The notes under the pieces: generated by a model
Told to the model about the DNA's origin: nothing
What the model saw: the letters and a program-made list of their open reading frames with translations, nothing else
Database searches by the model: none
Assembly: GCA_949825025.1 (NCBI GenBank)
Contig: OX463778.1
Coordinates: 53,818,364-53,882,363, forward strand
From: Siphlonurus alternatus
Taxonomy: Eukaryota; Arthropoda; Insecta; Ephemeroptera; Siphlonuridae
Length of the DNA: 64,000 bases
Reading direction: 5' to 3'
Shown: piece by piece, positions 45,880 to 62,165 of the stretch
Numbering within the stretch: position 1 is the first letter of the stretch
How the letters are laid out: every line of letters starts with the position of its first letter
Program-made: the position numbers and the translations under genes

Positions 45880-47690
45880 ATGAAATAACTACGGTCAATT
45901 AAAGTAGCCTAAGACACTAAGGATATCCATATTATACCTCATTAAATAACAAAGGTTGGAAATGGAACCTACTAGTGGTTACATAAGTACCTAGAAATTA
46001 ATTTTATTGCAACCTCCGTCAAATTGTAATTACACTTAAAACAATTAAAAAATGCGGCTTAGATTTCAAGTCAATATTTTTGCATCTCGATATTATGCAA
46101 ATATTGTAACGTCTATATGAAAATTAAAATTTCATTCTCAAGTCCTTTACATTCTTCTGTTCAATTTATCCTCTGAGAAAAAATTTTGATTTAAAGTGGA
46201 ACTATATGTGGTTACTAATGTATCCAGAAATAATACAGATGAAATAAGTACAGTCAATTAAAGTAGCCTAAGACACTAAGGATATCCATATTATACCTCA
46301 TTAAATAATAAAGGTTGGAAATGGAACCTACTAGTGGTTACATAAGTACCTAGAAATTAATTTTATTGCAACCTCCGTCAAATTTTAATTACACTTAAAA
46401 CAATTAAAAAATGCGGCTTGGATTTCAAGTCAATATTTTTGCACCTCGATATTATGCAAACATTGTAACGTCTATAAGAAAATTAACATTCCTCAAGTCC
46501 TTTACATTCTTCTGTTCAATTTATCCTCTGAGAAAAAATTTTGGTTTAAGGTGGAACAATATGTGGTTACTAATGTATCCAGAAATAATATCAACTGAAT
46601 GCTCACATGTAATATATATTTTGCATAGATTAAAAAAAATTGAATGGATGACATCATTGCACAGATGAATTAAGTACGGTCAATTAAAGTAGCCTAAGAC
46701 ACTAAGGATATCCATATTATACCTCATTAAATAATGAAGGTTGGAAATGGAACCTACTAGTGGTTACATAAGTACCTAGAAATTAATTTTATTGCAACCT
46801 CCGTCAAATTTTAATTACACTTAAAACAATTAAAAAATGCGGCTTGGATTTCAAGTCAATATTTTTGCGCCTCGATATTATGCAAACATTGTAACGTCTA
46901 TAAGAAAATTAACATTCCTCAAGTCCTTTACATTCTTCTGTTCAATTTATCCTCTGAGAAAAAATTTTGGTTTAAAGTGGAACTATATGTGGTTACTAAT
47001 GTATCCAGAAATAATACAGATGAAATAACTACGGTCAATTAAAGTAGCCTAAGACACTAAGGATATCCATATTATACCTCATTAAATAACAAAGGTTGGA
47101 AATGGAACCTACTAGTGGTTACATAAGTACCTAGAAATTAATTTTATTGCAACCTCCGTCAAATTGTAATTACACTTAAAACAATTAAAAAATGCGGCTT
47201 AGATTTCAAGTCAATATTTTTGCATCTCGATATTATGCAAATATTGTAACGTCTATATGAAAATTAAAATTTCATTCTCAAGTCCTTTACATTCTTCTGT
47301 TCAATTTATCCTCTGAGAAAAAATTTTGATTTAAAGTGGAACTATATGTGGTTACTAATGTATCCAGAAATAATACAGATGAAATAAGTACAGTCAATTA
47401 AAGTAGCCTAAGACACTAAGGATATCCATATTATACCTCATTAAATAATAAAGGTTGGAAATGGAACCTACTAGTGGTTACATAAGTACCTAGAAATTAA
47501 TTTTATTGCAACCTCCGTCAAATTTTAATTACACTTAAAACAATTAAAAAATGCGGCTTGGATTTCAAGTCAATATTTTTGCACCTCGATATTATGCAAA
47601 CATTGTAACGTCTATAAGAAAATTAACATTCCTCAAGTCCTTTACATTCTTCTGTTCAATTTATCCTCTGAGAAAAAATTTTAATTTAAA
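45880..47690. repeat. Exact 1,140-bp higher-order duplication in the satellite
   Basis: Bases from about 45890 to 46545 recur, without a difference that I could see, from about 47030 to 47685. Both carry the rare variants AAATAACAAAGG, CAAATTGTAATTAC and GCATCTCGATATT. The offset is 1,140 bases, i.e. three monomers. Confidence 0.85.
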
Positions 47691-48699
47691 GTGGAACTAT
47701 ATGTGGTTACTAATGTATCCAGAAATAATACAGATGAAATAAGTACGGTCAATTAAAGTAGCCTAAGACACTAAGGATATCCATATTATACCTCATTAAA
47801 TAATAAAGGTTGGAAATGGAACCTACTAGTGGTTACATAAGTACCTAGAAATAAATTTTATTGCAACCTCCGTCAAATTTTAATTACACTTAAAACAATT
47901 AAAAAATGCGGCCTGGATTTCAAGTCAATATTTTTGCACCTCGATATTATGCAAATATTGTAACGTCTATATGAAAATTCACATTTCATTCTCAAGTCCT
48001 TTTACATTCTTCTGTTCAATTTATCCTCTGAGAAAAAATTTTGGTTTAAGGTGGAACTATATGTGGTTACTAATGTATCCAGAAATAATATCAACTGAAT
48101 GCTCACATGTAATATATATTTTGCATAGATTAAAAAAAATTGAATGGATGACATCATTGCACAGATGAATTAATTACGGTCAATTATAGTAGTCTAAGAC
48201 ACTAAGGATATCCATATTATACCTCATTAAATAATGAAGGTTGGGATTAGAACATACTAGTGGTTACATAAGTACCTAGAAATAAATTTTATTGCAACCT
48301 CCGTCAAATTTTAATTACACTTAAAACAATTAAAAAATGCGGCTTGGATTTCAAGTGAATATTTTTGCACCTCGATATTATGCAGACATTGTAACGTCTA
48401 TATGAAAATTCACATTCGTCAAGTCCTTTACATTCATCTGTTCAATTCATCCTGAGAAAAATTTTGGTTTAAGGAGGAACTATATGTGGTTACTAATGTA
48501 TCTACAAAAAATATCAACTGAATGCTCACATGTTAAATATTTTTGAATTAGAGCTCTATAGATAACAAAGGTATTTGCCAATTTCAATTTTGCATTTTTT
48601 CACGATAAATAATTTAAAAGGGTCATTTGACCCTCAAGGATTAAAGGGTCGCAAATTTAAGGGTCATGATTAGATCCGACATCAATTATACCAAACATA

Positions 48700-51600
48700 A
48701 AAATAGGATTTAAAATTGAACCTACTAGTGGTTACAAAAGTACCTAGAAATAAATTTTATTGCAACCTCCGTCAAATTTTATTTACACTTAAAAAATAAA
48801 ATGCGGCTTGGATTTCAATTCAATATTTTTGCACCTCGATATTATGCAAATATTGTAACGTCTATATGAAAATTCACATTTCATTCTCAAGTCCTTTACA
48901 TTAATTCTTCTGTTCAATTTATCCTCTGAGAAAAAATTTTGGTTTAAAGTGGAACTATATGTGGTTACTAATGTATCCAGAAATAATTTAAAATGAATGC
49001 TCACATGTTATATATATTTTGCATAGATTAAAAAAAAATTGAATGGATGACATCATTGCACAGATGAATTAATTACGGTCCATTAAAGTAGTCTAAGACA
49101 CTAAGGATATCCATATTATACCTCATTAAATAATGATGGTTGGGATTAGAACATACTAGTGGTTACATAAGTACCTAGAAATAAATTTGATTGCAACCTC
49201 CGTCAAATTTTAATTACACTTAAAACAATTAAAAAATGCGGCTTGGATTTCAAGTCAATATTTTTGCACCTCGATATTATGCAAACATTGTAACGTCTAT
49301 ATGAAAATTCACATTCGTTAAGTCCTTTACATTCTTCTGTTCAATTCATCCTGAGAAAAATTTTGGTTTAAGGTGGAACTATATGTGGTTACTAATGTAT
49401 CTACAAAAAATATCAACTGAACGCTCACATGTTAAATATTTTTGAATTAGAGCTCTATAGATAACAAAGGTATTTGCCAATATCAATTTTGCATTTTTTC
49501 ACGATAAATAATTTAAAAGGGTCATTTGACCCTCAAGGATTGAAGGGTCGCAAATTTAAGGGTCATTATTAGATCCGCCATCAATTATACCAAACATAAA
49601 AATAGGATTTAAAATGGAACCTACTAGTGGTTACAAAAGTAGCTAGAAATAAATTTTTTTGCAACCTCCGTCAAATTTAATTTACACTTAAAAAATAAAA
49701 TGCGGCTTGGATTTCAATTCAATATTTTTGCACCTCGATAGTATGCAAATATTGAAACGTCTGTATGAAAATTCACATTTCATTCTCAGGTCCTTTACTT
49801 TCTTCTGTTCAATTTATCCTCTGAGAAAAAATTTTGGTTTAAAGTGGAACTATATGTGGTTACTAATGTATCCAGAAATAATATCAACTGAATGCTCACA
49901 TGTTATATATATTTTGCATAGATTAAAAAAATATTGAATGGATGACATCATTGCACAGATGAATTAATTACGGTCAATTAAAGTAGTCTAAGACACCAAG
50001 GATATCCATATTATACCTCATTAAATAATGAAGGTTGGGATTAGAACATACTAGTGGTTACATAAGTACCTAGAAATAAATTTTATTGCAACCTCCGTCA
50101 AATTTTAATTACACTTAAAACAATTAAAAAATGCGGCTTAAATTTCAAGTCAATATTTTTGCACCTCGAAATTATGCAAACATTGTAACGTCTATCTGAA
50201 AATTCACATTCCTCAAGTCCTTTACATTCTTCTGTTCAATTCATCCTAAGAAAAATTTTGGTTTAAGGTGGAACTATATGTGGTTACTAATGTATCCAGA
50301 AATAATATCAACTGAATGCTCACATGTTAAATATATTTGAATTAGAGCTCTATAGATAACAAAGGTATTTGTCAATTTCAATTTTGCATTTTTTCACGAT
50401 AAATAATTTAAAAGGATCATTTGACCCTCAAGGATTAAAGGGTCGCAAATTTAAGGGTCATGATTAGATCTGACATAAATTATACCAAACATAAAAATAG
50501 GATTTAAAATGGTTAGGACTAAACTACTAGTGGTTACAAAAGTACCTAGAAATAAATTTTATTGCAACCTCCGTCAATTTTTAATTACACTTAAAACAAT
50601 TAAAAAATGCGGCTTGGATTTCAAGTCAATACTTTTGCACCTCGAAATTATGCAAACATTGTAACGTCTATCTGAAAATTCACATTCCTCAAGTCCTTTA
50701 CATTCTTCTGTTCAATTCATCCTAAGAAAAATTTTGGTTTAAGGTGGAACTATATGTGGTTACTAATGTATCTACAAAAAATATCAACTGAATGCTCACA
50801 TGTTAAATATTTTTGAATTAGAGCTCTATAGATAACAAAGGTATTTGCCAATTTCAATTTTGCATTTTTTCACGATAAATAATTTAAAAGGGTCATTTGA
50901 CCCTCAAGGATTGAAGGGTCGCAAATTTAAGGGTCATTATTAGATCCGCCATCAATTATGCCAAACATAAAAATAGGATTTAAAATGGAACCTACTAGTG
51001 GTTACAAAAGTACCTAGAAATAAATTTTATTGCAACCTCCGTCAAATTTTATTTACACTTAAAAAATAAAATGCGGCTTGGATTTCAATTCAATATTTTT
51101 GCACCTCGATATTATGCAAATATTGTAACGTCTATATGAAAATTCACATTTCATTCTCAAGTCCTTTACATTAATTCTTCTGTTCAATTTATCCTCTGAG
51201 AAAAAATTTTGGTTTAAAGTGGAACTATATGTGGTTACTAATGTATCCAGAAATAATTTAAAATGAATGCTCACATGTTATATATATTTTGCATAGATTA
51301 AAAAAAAATTGAATGGATGACATCATTGCACAGATGAATTAATTACGGTCCATTAAAGTAGTCTAAGACACTAAGGATATCCATATTATACCTCATTAAA
51401 TAATGATGGTTGGGATTAGAACATACTAGTGGTTACATAAGTACCTAGAAATAAATTTGATTGCAACCTCCGTCAAATTTTAATTACACTTAAAACAATT
51501 AAAAAATGCGGCTTGGATTTCAAGTCAATATTTTTGCACCTCGATATTATGCAAACATTGTAACGTCTATATGAAAATTCACATTCGTTAAGTCCTTTAC

Positions 51601-54600
51601 ATTCTTCTGTTCAATTCATCCTGAGAAAAATTTTGGTTTAAGGTGGAACTATATGTGGTTACTAATGTATCTACAAAAAATATCAACTGAACGCTCACAT
51701 GTTAAATATTTTTGAATTAGAGCTCTATAGATAACAAAGGTATTTGCCAATATCAATTTTGCATTTTTTCACGATAAATAATTTAAAAGGGTCATTTGAC
51801 CCTCAAGGATTGAAGGGTCGCAAATTTAAGGGTCATTATTAGATCCGCCATCAATTATACCAAACATAAAAATAGGATTTAAAATGGAACCTACTAGTGG
51901 TTACAAAAGTACCTAGAAATAAATTTTATTGCAACCTCCGTCAAATTTTAATTACACTTAAAAATAAAATGCGGCTTGGATTTCAAGTCAATATTTTTGC
52001 ACCTCGATATTATGCAAACATTGTAACGTCTATCTGAAAATTCACATTCGTCAAGTCCTTTACATTCTTCAGTTCAATTCATCCTGAGAAAAATTTTGGT
52101 TTAAGGTGGAATTATATGTGGTTACTAATGTATCTACAAAAAATATCAACTGAATGCTCACATGTTAAATACTTTTGAATTAGAGCTCTATAGATAACAA
52201 AGGTATTTGCCAATTTCAATTTTGCATTTTTTCACGATAAATAATTTAAAAGGGTGATTTGACCCTCAAGGATTAAAGGGTCGCAAAATTAAGGGTCATG
52301 ATTAGATCCGACATCAATTATACCAAACATAAAAATAGGATTTAAAATGGAACCTACTAGTGGTTACAAAAGTAGCTAGAAATAAATTTTTTTGCAACCT
52401 CCGTCAAATTTTAATTACACTTAAAAAATAAAATGCGGCTTGGATTTCAATTCAATATTTTTGCACCTCGATAGTATGCAAATATTGAAACGTCTGTATG
52501 AAAATTCACATTTCATTCTCAGGTCCTTTACTTTCTTCTGTTCAATTTATCCTCTGAGAAAAAATTTTGGTTTAAAGTGGAACTATATGTGGTTACTAAT
52601 GTATCCAGAAATAATATCAACTGAATGCTCACATGTTATATATATTTTGCATAGATTAAAAAAATATTGAATGGATGACATCATTGCACAGATGAATTAA
52701 TTACGGTCAATTAAAGTAGTCTAAGACACCAAGGATATCCATATTATACCTCATTAAATAATGAAGGTTGGGATTAGAACATACTAGTGGTTACATAAGT
52801 ACCTAGAAATAAATTTTATTGCAACCTACGTCAAATTTTAATTACACTTAAAACAATTAAAAAATGCGGCTTAAATTTCAAGTCAATATTTTTGCACCTC
52901 GAAATTATGCAAACATTGTAACGTCTATCTGAAAATTCCCATTCCTCAAGTCCTTTACATTCTTCTGTTCAATTCATCCTAAGAAAAATTTTGGTTTAAG
53001 GTGGAACTATATGTGGTTACTAATGTATCCAGAAATAATATCAACTGAATGCTCACATGTTAAATATATTTGAATTAGAGCTCTATAGATAACAAAGGTA
53101 TTTGTCAATTTCAATTTTGCATTTTTTCACGATAAATAATTTAAAAGGATCATTTGACCCTCAAGGATTAAAGGGTCGCAAATTTAAGGGTCATGATTAG
53201 ATCTGACATAAATTATACCAAACATAAAAATAGGATTTAAAATGGTTAGGACTAAACTACTAGTGGTTACAAAAGTACCTAGAAATAAATTTTATTGCAA
53301 CCTCCGTCAATTTTTAATTACACTTAAAACAATTAAAAAATGCGGCTTGGATTTCAAGTCAATACTTTTGCACCTCGAAATTATGCAAACATTGTAACGT
53401 CTATCTGAAAATTCACATTCCTCAAGTCCTTTACATTCTTCTGTTCAATTCATCCTAAGAAAAATTTTGGTTTAAGGTGGAACTATATGTGGTTACTAAT
53501 GTATCTACAAAAAATATCAACTGAATGCTCACATGTTAAATATTTTTGAATTAGAGCTCTATAGATAACAAAGGTATTTGCCAATTTCAATTTTGCATTT
53601 TTTCACGATAAATAATTTAAAAGGGTCATTTGACCCTCAAGGATTGAAGGGTCGCAAATTTAAGGGTCATTATTAGATCCGCCATCAATTATACCAAACA
53701 TAAAAATAGGATTTAAAATGGAACCTACTAGTGGTTACAAAAGTACCTAGAAATAAATTTTATTGCAACCTCCGTCAAATTTTATTTACACTTAAAAAAT
53801 AAAATGCGGCTTGGATTTCAATTCAATATTTTTGCACCTCGATATTATGCAAATATTGTAACGTCTATATGAAAATTCACATTTCATTCTCAAGTCCTTT
53901 ACATTAATTCTTCTGTTCAATTTATCCTCTGAGAAAAAATTTTGGTTTAAAGTGGAACTATATGTGGTTACTAATGTATCCAGAAATAATTTAAAATGAA
54001 TGCTCACATGTTATATATATTTTGCATAGATTAAAAAAAAATTGAATGGATGACATCATTGCACAGATGAATTAATTACGGTCCATTAAAGTAGTCTAAG
54101 ACACTAAGGATATCCATATTATACCTCATTAAATAATGATGGTTGGGATTAAAACATACTAGTGGTTACATAAGTACCTAGAAATAAATTTGATTGCAAC
54201 CTCCGTCAAATTTTAATTACACTTAAAACAATTAAAAAATGCGGCTTGGATTTCAAGTCAATATTTTTGCACCTCGATATTATGCAAACATTGTAACGTC
54301 TATATGAAAATTCACATTCGTTAAGTCCTTTACATTCTTCTGTTCAATTCATCCTGAGAAAAATTTTGGTTTAAGGTGGAACTATATGTGGTTACTAATG
54401 TATCCAGAAATAATATAAACTGAATGCTCACATGTTATATATAATTTGCATAGACTAAAAAAAAATTGAATGGATGACATCATTGCACATTGAATTTAAT
54501 AACATACGTTAATTACGGTCAATTAAAGTAGTCTAAGACACTAAGGATATCCATATTATACCTCATAAAATAATGAAGGTTGGATATGGAACCTACTAGT

Positions 54601-57600
54601 GGTTACAAAAGCACCTAGATATAAATTTTATTGCAACCTGCGTCAAATTTTAATTACACTTAAAACAATTAAAAAATACGGCTTGGATTTCAAGTCAATA
54701 TTTTTGCACCTCGAAATTATGCAAACATTGTAACGTCTATAAGAAAATTCACATTCCTCAAGTTCTTTACATTCTTCTGTTCAATTTATCCTCTGAGAAA
54801 AAATTTTGGTTTAAGGTGGAACTATATGTGGTTACTAATGTATCCAGAAATAATATCAACTGAATGCTCACATGTTATATATATTTTGCATAGATTAAAA
54901 AAAAGTGAATGGATGACATCATTGCACAGATGAATTAAGTACGGTCAATTAAAGTAGCCTAAGACACTAAGGATATCCATATTATACCTCATTAAATAAT
55001 AAAGGTTGGAAATGGAACCTACTAGTGGTTACATAAGTACCTAGAAATAAATTTTATTGCAACCTCCGTCAAATTTTAATTACACTTAAAACAATTAAAA
55101 ATGCGGCCTGGATTTCAAGTCAATATTTTTGCACCTCGATATTATGCAAATATTGTAACGTCTATATGAAAATTCACATTTCATTCTCAAGTCCTTTACA
55201 TTCTTCTGTTCAATTTATCCTCTGAGAAAAAATTTTGGTTTAAAGTGGAACTATATGTGGTTACTAATGTATCCAGAAATAATATCAACTGAATGCTCAC
55301 ATGTTATATATATTTTGCATAGATTAAAAAAATATTGAATGGATGACATCATTGCACAGATGAATTAATTACGGTCAATTAAAGTAGTCTAAGACACCAA
55401 GGATATCCATATTATACCTCATTAAATAATGAAGGTTGGGATTAGAACATACTAGTGGTTACATAAGTACCTAGAAATAAATTTTATTGCAACCTACGTC
55501 AAATTTTAATTACACTTAAAACAATTAAAAAATGCGGCTTAAATTTCAAGTCAATATTTTTGCACCTCGAAATTATGCAAACATTGTAACGTCTATCTGA
55601 AAATTCACATTCCTCAAGTCCTTTACATTCTTCTGTTCAATTCATCCTAAGAAAAATTTTGGTTTAAGGTGGAACTATATGTGGTTACTAATGTATCCAG
55701 AAATAATATCAACTGAATGCTCACATGTTAAATATATTTGAATTAGAGCTCTATAGATAACAAAGGTATTTGTCAATTTCAATTTTGCATTTTTTCACGA
55801 TAAATAATTTAAAAGGATCATTTGACCCTCAAGGATTAAAGGGTCGCAAATTTAAGGGTCATGATTAGATCTGACATAAATTATACCAAACATAAAAATA
55901 GGATTTAAAATGGTTAGGACTAAACTACTAGTGGTTACAAAAGTACCTAGAAATAAATTTTATTGCAACCTCCGTCAATTTTTAATTACACTTAAAACAA
56001 TTAAAAAATGCGGCTTGGATTTCAAGTCAATACTTTTGCACCTCGAAATTATGCAAACATTGTAACGTCTATCTGAAAATTCACATTCCTCAAGTCCTTT
56101 ACATTCTTCTGTTCAATTCATCCTAAGAAAAATTTTGGTTTAAGGTGGAACTATATGTGGTTACTAATGTATCTACAAAAAATATCAACTGAATGCTCAC
56201 ATGTTAAATATTTTTGAATTAGAGCTCTATAGATAACAAAGGTATTTGCCAATTTCAATTTTGCATTTTTTCACGATAAATAATTTAAAAGGGTCATTTG
56301 ACCCTCAAGGATTGAAGGGTCGCAAATTTAAGGGTCATTATTAGATCCGCCATCAATTATACCAAACATAAAAATAGGATTTAAAATGGAACCTACTAGT
56401 GGTTACAAAAGTACCTAGAAATAAATTTTATTGCAACCTTCGTCAAATTTTATTTACACTTAAAAAATAAAATGCGGCTTGGATTTCAATTCAATATTTT
56501 TGCACCTCGATATTATGCAAATATTGTAACGTCTATATGAAAATTCACATTTCATTCTCAAGTCCTTTACATTAATTCTTCTGTTCAATTTATCCTCTGA
56601 GAAAAAATTTTGGTTTAAAGTGGAACTATATGTGGTTACTAATGTATCCAGAAATAATTTAAAATGAATGCTCACATGTTATATATATTTTGCATAGATT
56701 AAAAAAAAATTGAATGGATGACATCATTGCACAGATGAATTAATTACGGTCCATTAAAGTAGTCTAAGACACTAAGGATATCCATATTATACCTCATTAA
56801 ATAATGATGGTTGGGATTAAAACATACTAGTGGTTACATAAGTACCTAGAAATAAATTTGATTGCAACCTCCGTCAAATTTTAATTACACTTAAAACAAT
56901 TAAAAAATGCGGCTTGGATTTCAAGTCAATATTTTTGCACCTCGATATTATGCAAACATTGTAACGTCTATATGAAAATTCACATTCGTTAAGTCCTTTA
57001 CATTCTTCTGTTCAATTCATCCTGAGAAAAATTTTGGTTTAAGGTGGAACTATATGTGGTTACTAATGTATCCAGAAATAATATAAACTGAATGCTCACA
57101 TGTTATATATAATTTGCATAGACTAAAAAAAAATTGAATGGATGACATCATTGCACATTGAATTTAATAACATACGTTAATTACGGTCAATTAAAGTAGT
57201 CTAAGACACTAAGGATATCCATATTATACCTCATAAAATAATGAAGGTTGGATATGGAACCTACTAGTGGTTACAAAAGCACCTAGATATAAATTTTATT
57301 GCAACCTGCGTCAAATTTTAATTACACTTAAAACAATTAAAAAATACGGCTTGGATTTCAAGTCAATATTTTTGCACCTCGAAATTATGCAAACATTGTA
57401 ACGTCTATAAGAAAATTCACATTCCTCAAGTTCTTTACATTCTTCTGTTCAATTTATCCTCTGAGAAAAAATTTTGGTTTAAGGTGGAACTATATGTGGT
57501 TACTAATGTATCCAGAAATAATATCAACTGAATGCTCACATGTTATATATATTTTGCATAGATTAAAAAAAAGTGAATGGATGACATCATTGCACAGATG

Positions 57601-57950
57601 AATTAAGTACGGTCAATTAAAGTAGCCTAAGACACTAAGGATATCCATATTATACCTCATTAAATAATAAAGGTTGGAAATGGAACCTACTAGTGGTTAC
57701 ATAAGTACCTAGAAATAAATTTTATTGCAACCTCCGTCAAATTTTAATTACACTTAAAACAATTAAAAATGCGGCCTGGATTTCAAGTCAATATTTTTGC
57801 ACCTCGATATTATGCAAATATTGTAACGTCTATATGAAAATTCACATTTCATTCTCAAGTCCTTTACATTCTTCTGTTCAATTTATCCTCTGAGAAAAAA
57901 TTTTGGTTTAAAGTGGAACTATATGTGGTTACTAATGTTTCCAGAAATAA
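48700..57950. repeat. Higher-order satellite units of about 2.27, 2.73 and 2.67 kb
   Basis: A minus-strand 71-codon frame with identical translation recurs at 48789, 51059, 53792 and 56460, giving spacings of 2270, 2733 and 2668. The rare marker ATGGTTAGGACTAAACTACT occurs at about 50510, 53243 and 55911 with spacings 2733 and 2668, and once earlier at 42341. The 2270 and 2733 units differ by one long monomer (463 bases). Confidence 0.88.
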
Positions 57951-60588
57951 TACAGATGAAATAAGTACAGTCAATTAAAGTAGCCTAAGACACTAAGGAT
58001 ATCCATATTATACCTCATTAAATAATAAAGGTTGGAAATGGAACCTACTAGTGGTTACATAAGTACCTAGAAATTAATTTTATTGCAACCTCCGTCAAAT
58101 TTTAATTACACTTAAAACAATTAATAAATGCGGCTTGGATTTCAAGTCAATATTTTTGCACCTCGATATTATGCAAACATTGTATCGTCTATAAGAAAAT
58201 TAACATTCCTCAAGTCCTTTACATTCTTCTGTTCAATTTATCCTCTGAGAAAAAATTTTGGTTTAAGGTGGAACTATATGTGGTTACTAATGTATCCAGA
58301 AATAATATCAACTGAATGCTCACATGTAATATATATTTTGCATAGATTAAAAAAAATTGAATGGATGACATCATTGCACAGATGAATTAAGTACGGTCAA
58401 TTAAAGTAGCCTAAGACACTAAGGATATCCATATTATACCTCATTAAATAATGAAGGTTGGAAATGGAACCTACTAGTGGTTACATAAGTACCTAGAAAT
58501 TAATTTTATTGCAACCTCCGTCAAATTTTAATTACACTTAAAACAATTAAAAAATGCGGCTTGGATTTCAAGTCAATATTTTTGCACCTCGATATTATGC
58601 AAACATTGTAACGTCTATAAGAAAATTAACATTCCTCAAGTCCTTTTACATTCTTCTGTTCAATTTATCCTCTGAGAAAAAATTTTGGTTTAAGGTGGAA
58701 CTATATGTGGTTACTAATGTATCCAGAAATAATATCAACTGAATGCTCACATGTAATATATATTTTGCATAGATTAAAAAAAATTGAATGGATGACATCA
58801 TTGCACAGATGAATTAAGTACGGTCAATTAAAGTAGCCTAAGACACTAAGGATATCCATATTATACCTCATTAAATAATGAAGGTTGGAAATGGAACCTA
58901 CTAGTGGTTACATAAGTACCTAGAAATTAATTTTATTGCAACCTCCGTCAAATTTTAATTACACTTAAAACAATTAAAAAATGCGGCTTGGATTTCAAGT
59001 CAATATTTTTGCACCTCGATATTATGCGAACATTGTAACGTCTATAAGAAAATTAACATTCCTCAAGTCCTTTTACATTCTTCTGTTCAATTTATCCTCT
59101 GAGAAAAAATTTTGGTTTAAGGTGGAACTATATGTGGTTACTAATGTATCCAGAAATAATATCAACTGAATGCTCACATGTTATATATATTTTGCATAGA
59201 TTAAAAAAAATTGAATGGATGACATCATTGCACAGATGAATTAAGTACGGTCGATTAAAGTAGCCTAAGACACTAAGGTTATCCATATTATACCTCATTA
59301 AATAATAAAGGTTGGAAATGGAACCTACTAGTGGTTACATAAGTAACTAGAAATAAATTTTATTGCAACCTCCGTCAAATTTTAATTACAATTAAAACAA
59401 TTGAAAAATGCGGCTTGGATTTCAAGTCAATATTTTTGCACCTCGAAATTATGCAAACATTGTAACGTCTATATGAAAATTCACATTCGTCAAGTCCTTT
59501 ACATTCTTCTGTTCAATTCATCCTGAGAAAAATTTTGGTTAAAGGTGGAACTATATGTGGTTACTAATGTGTCTACAAAAAATATCAACTGAACGCTCAC
59601 ATGTTAAATATTTTTGAATTAGAGCTCTATAGATAACAAAGGTATTTGCCAATATCAATTTTGCATTTTTTCACGATAAATAATTTAAAAGGGTCATTTG
59701 ACCCTCAAGGATTGAAGGGTCGCAAATTTAAGGGTCATTATTAGATCCGCCATCAATTATACCAAACATAAAAATAGGATTTAAAATGGAACCTACTAGT
59801 GGTTACAAAAGTACCTAGAAATAAATTTTATTGCAACCTCCGTCAAATTTTAATTACACTTAAAAATAAAATGCGGCTTGGATTTCAAGTCAATATTTTT
59901 GCACCTCGATATTATGCAAATATTGTAACGTCTATATGAAAATTCACATTTCATTCTCAAGTCCTTTACATTCTTCTGTTCAATTTATCCTCTGAGAAAA
60001 AATTTTGGTTTAAAGTGGAACTATATGTGGTTACTAATGTATCCAGTAATAATACAGATGAAATAAGTACGGTCAATTAAAGTAGCCTAAGACACTAATG
60101 ATATTCATGTTATACCTCATTAAATAATAGAGGTTGGAAATGGAACCTACTAGTGGTTACATAAGTACCTAGAAATTAATTTTATTGCAACCTCCGTCAA
60201 ATTTTAATTACACTTAAAACAATTAAAAAATGCGGCTTGGATTTCAAGTCAATATTTTTGCATCTCGATATTATGCAAACATTGTAACGTCTATAAGAAA
60301 ATTCACATTCCTCAAGTCCTTTTACATTCTTCTGTTCATTTTATCCTCTGAGAAAAAATTTTGGTTTAAGGTGGAACTATATGTGGTTACTAATGTATCC
60401 AGAAATAATATCAACTGAATGCTCACATGTTAAATATTTTTGAATTAGAGCTCTATAGATAACAAAGGTATATGCCAATTTCAATTTTGCATTTTTTCAC
60501 GATAAATAATTTAAACGGGTCATTTGACCTTTAAGGATTGAAGGGTCGCAAATTTAAGGGTCATTACTAGATCCGCCATCAATTTTTA

Positions 60589-61765
<1,177 letters not shown>

Positions 61766-61840
61766 CCCTAAAGTCGAAATTTGTATGACGTTAGACTGGT
61801 AACTAATTATCTTTTGCGTTGGTTATATTTCAGACAGCTA

Positions 61841-62165
61841 TGTGGTTACTTTTGACTGCAGCGACATCATTTAAAATACGGAAATTTTGCGGACTCGATG
61901 AATTCAAATTTTGTCTTTGCCGCTAAAAAAGTAACCACATATACACCGTATTGCAACAAAATGTAACCAGACAATATCTGAAATGCAAAAAACTTTCAAA
62001 AATATAATTGGCCCTAAAACAATTTCTATTTGCGTTAAAATTTTTTAAACATAGTTTTTCCTTATGTTTAGTCATTATCTAACTCCGTAATCAATTTTGA
62101 GATTTTAAACCTATTATCTTTCAAAGTAACCACAAAAATTATTTAAATGCAAAAAAAGTCACCAC
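61841..62165. repeat. Cluster of GTGGTTAC words right of the satellite
   Basis: TGTGGTTAC at 61841 and its reverse GTAACCACA at 61931 and 62126, with near copies at 61963 (TGTAACCAG) and 62158 (GTCACCACA). This mirrors the cluster at 28640-28799 on the other side, mostly in the opposite orientation. Confidence 0.65.

Larger units (their letters stand above)
30411..60588. repeat. Satellite array, about 30 kb, monomers of 357, 426 and 465 bp
   Basis: Roughly 70 head-to-tail monomers share a core from ACGGTCAATTAAAGTAG through ATGCGGCTTGGATTTCAAG to TATGTGGTTACTAATGTATC. Three length classes differ after that point. Short (about 357): ATAATACAGATGAAATAAG follows directly. Medium (about 426): TTTTGCATAGATTAAAAAAA and GGATGACATCATTGCACAG. 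Long (about 465): GAATTAGAGCTCTATAGAT and a block with repeated GGGTC words. Core spacing for the first nine starts is 427, 465, 358, 472, 467, 357, 360, 360 and 463. Small open frames recur at monomer or higher-order spacing and are not genes. It is interrupted once, by a foldback element at 37161-38333. Confidence 0.95.

Noticed and set aside
35667..56675. A 71-codon minus-strand frame repeated identically five times (35667, 48789, 51059, 53792, 56460)
   Set aside because: Its copies follow satellite higher-order spacing and it is broken in most other monomers. Identity reflects recent array exchange, not selection on a protein.
30591..60418. Plus-strand frames of 60-85 codons starting M-R-L-G-F-Q-V-N-I-F in many monomers
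   Set aside because: They start at the same ATGCGGCTTGG core word, end at different stops caused by small indels, and have no domain. Repeat by-products.
30411..60588. CRISPR array
   Set aside because: Repeats are 350-470 bp with no unique spacers of regular length, in a eukaryotic context.
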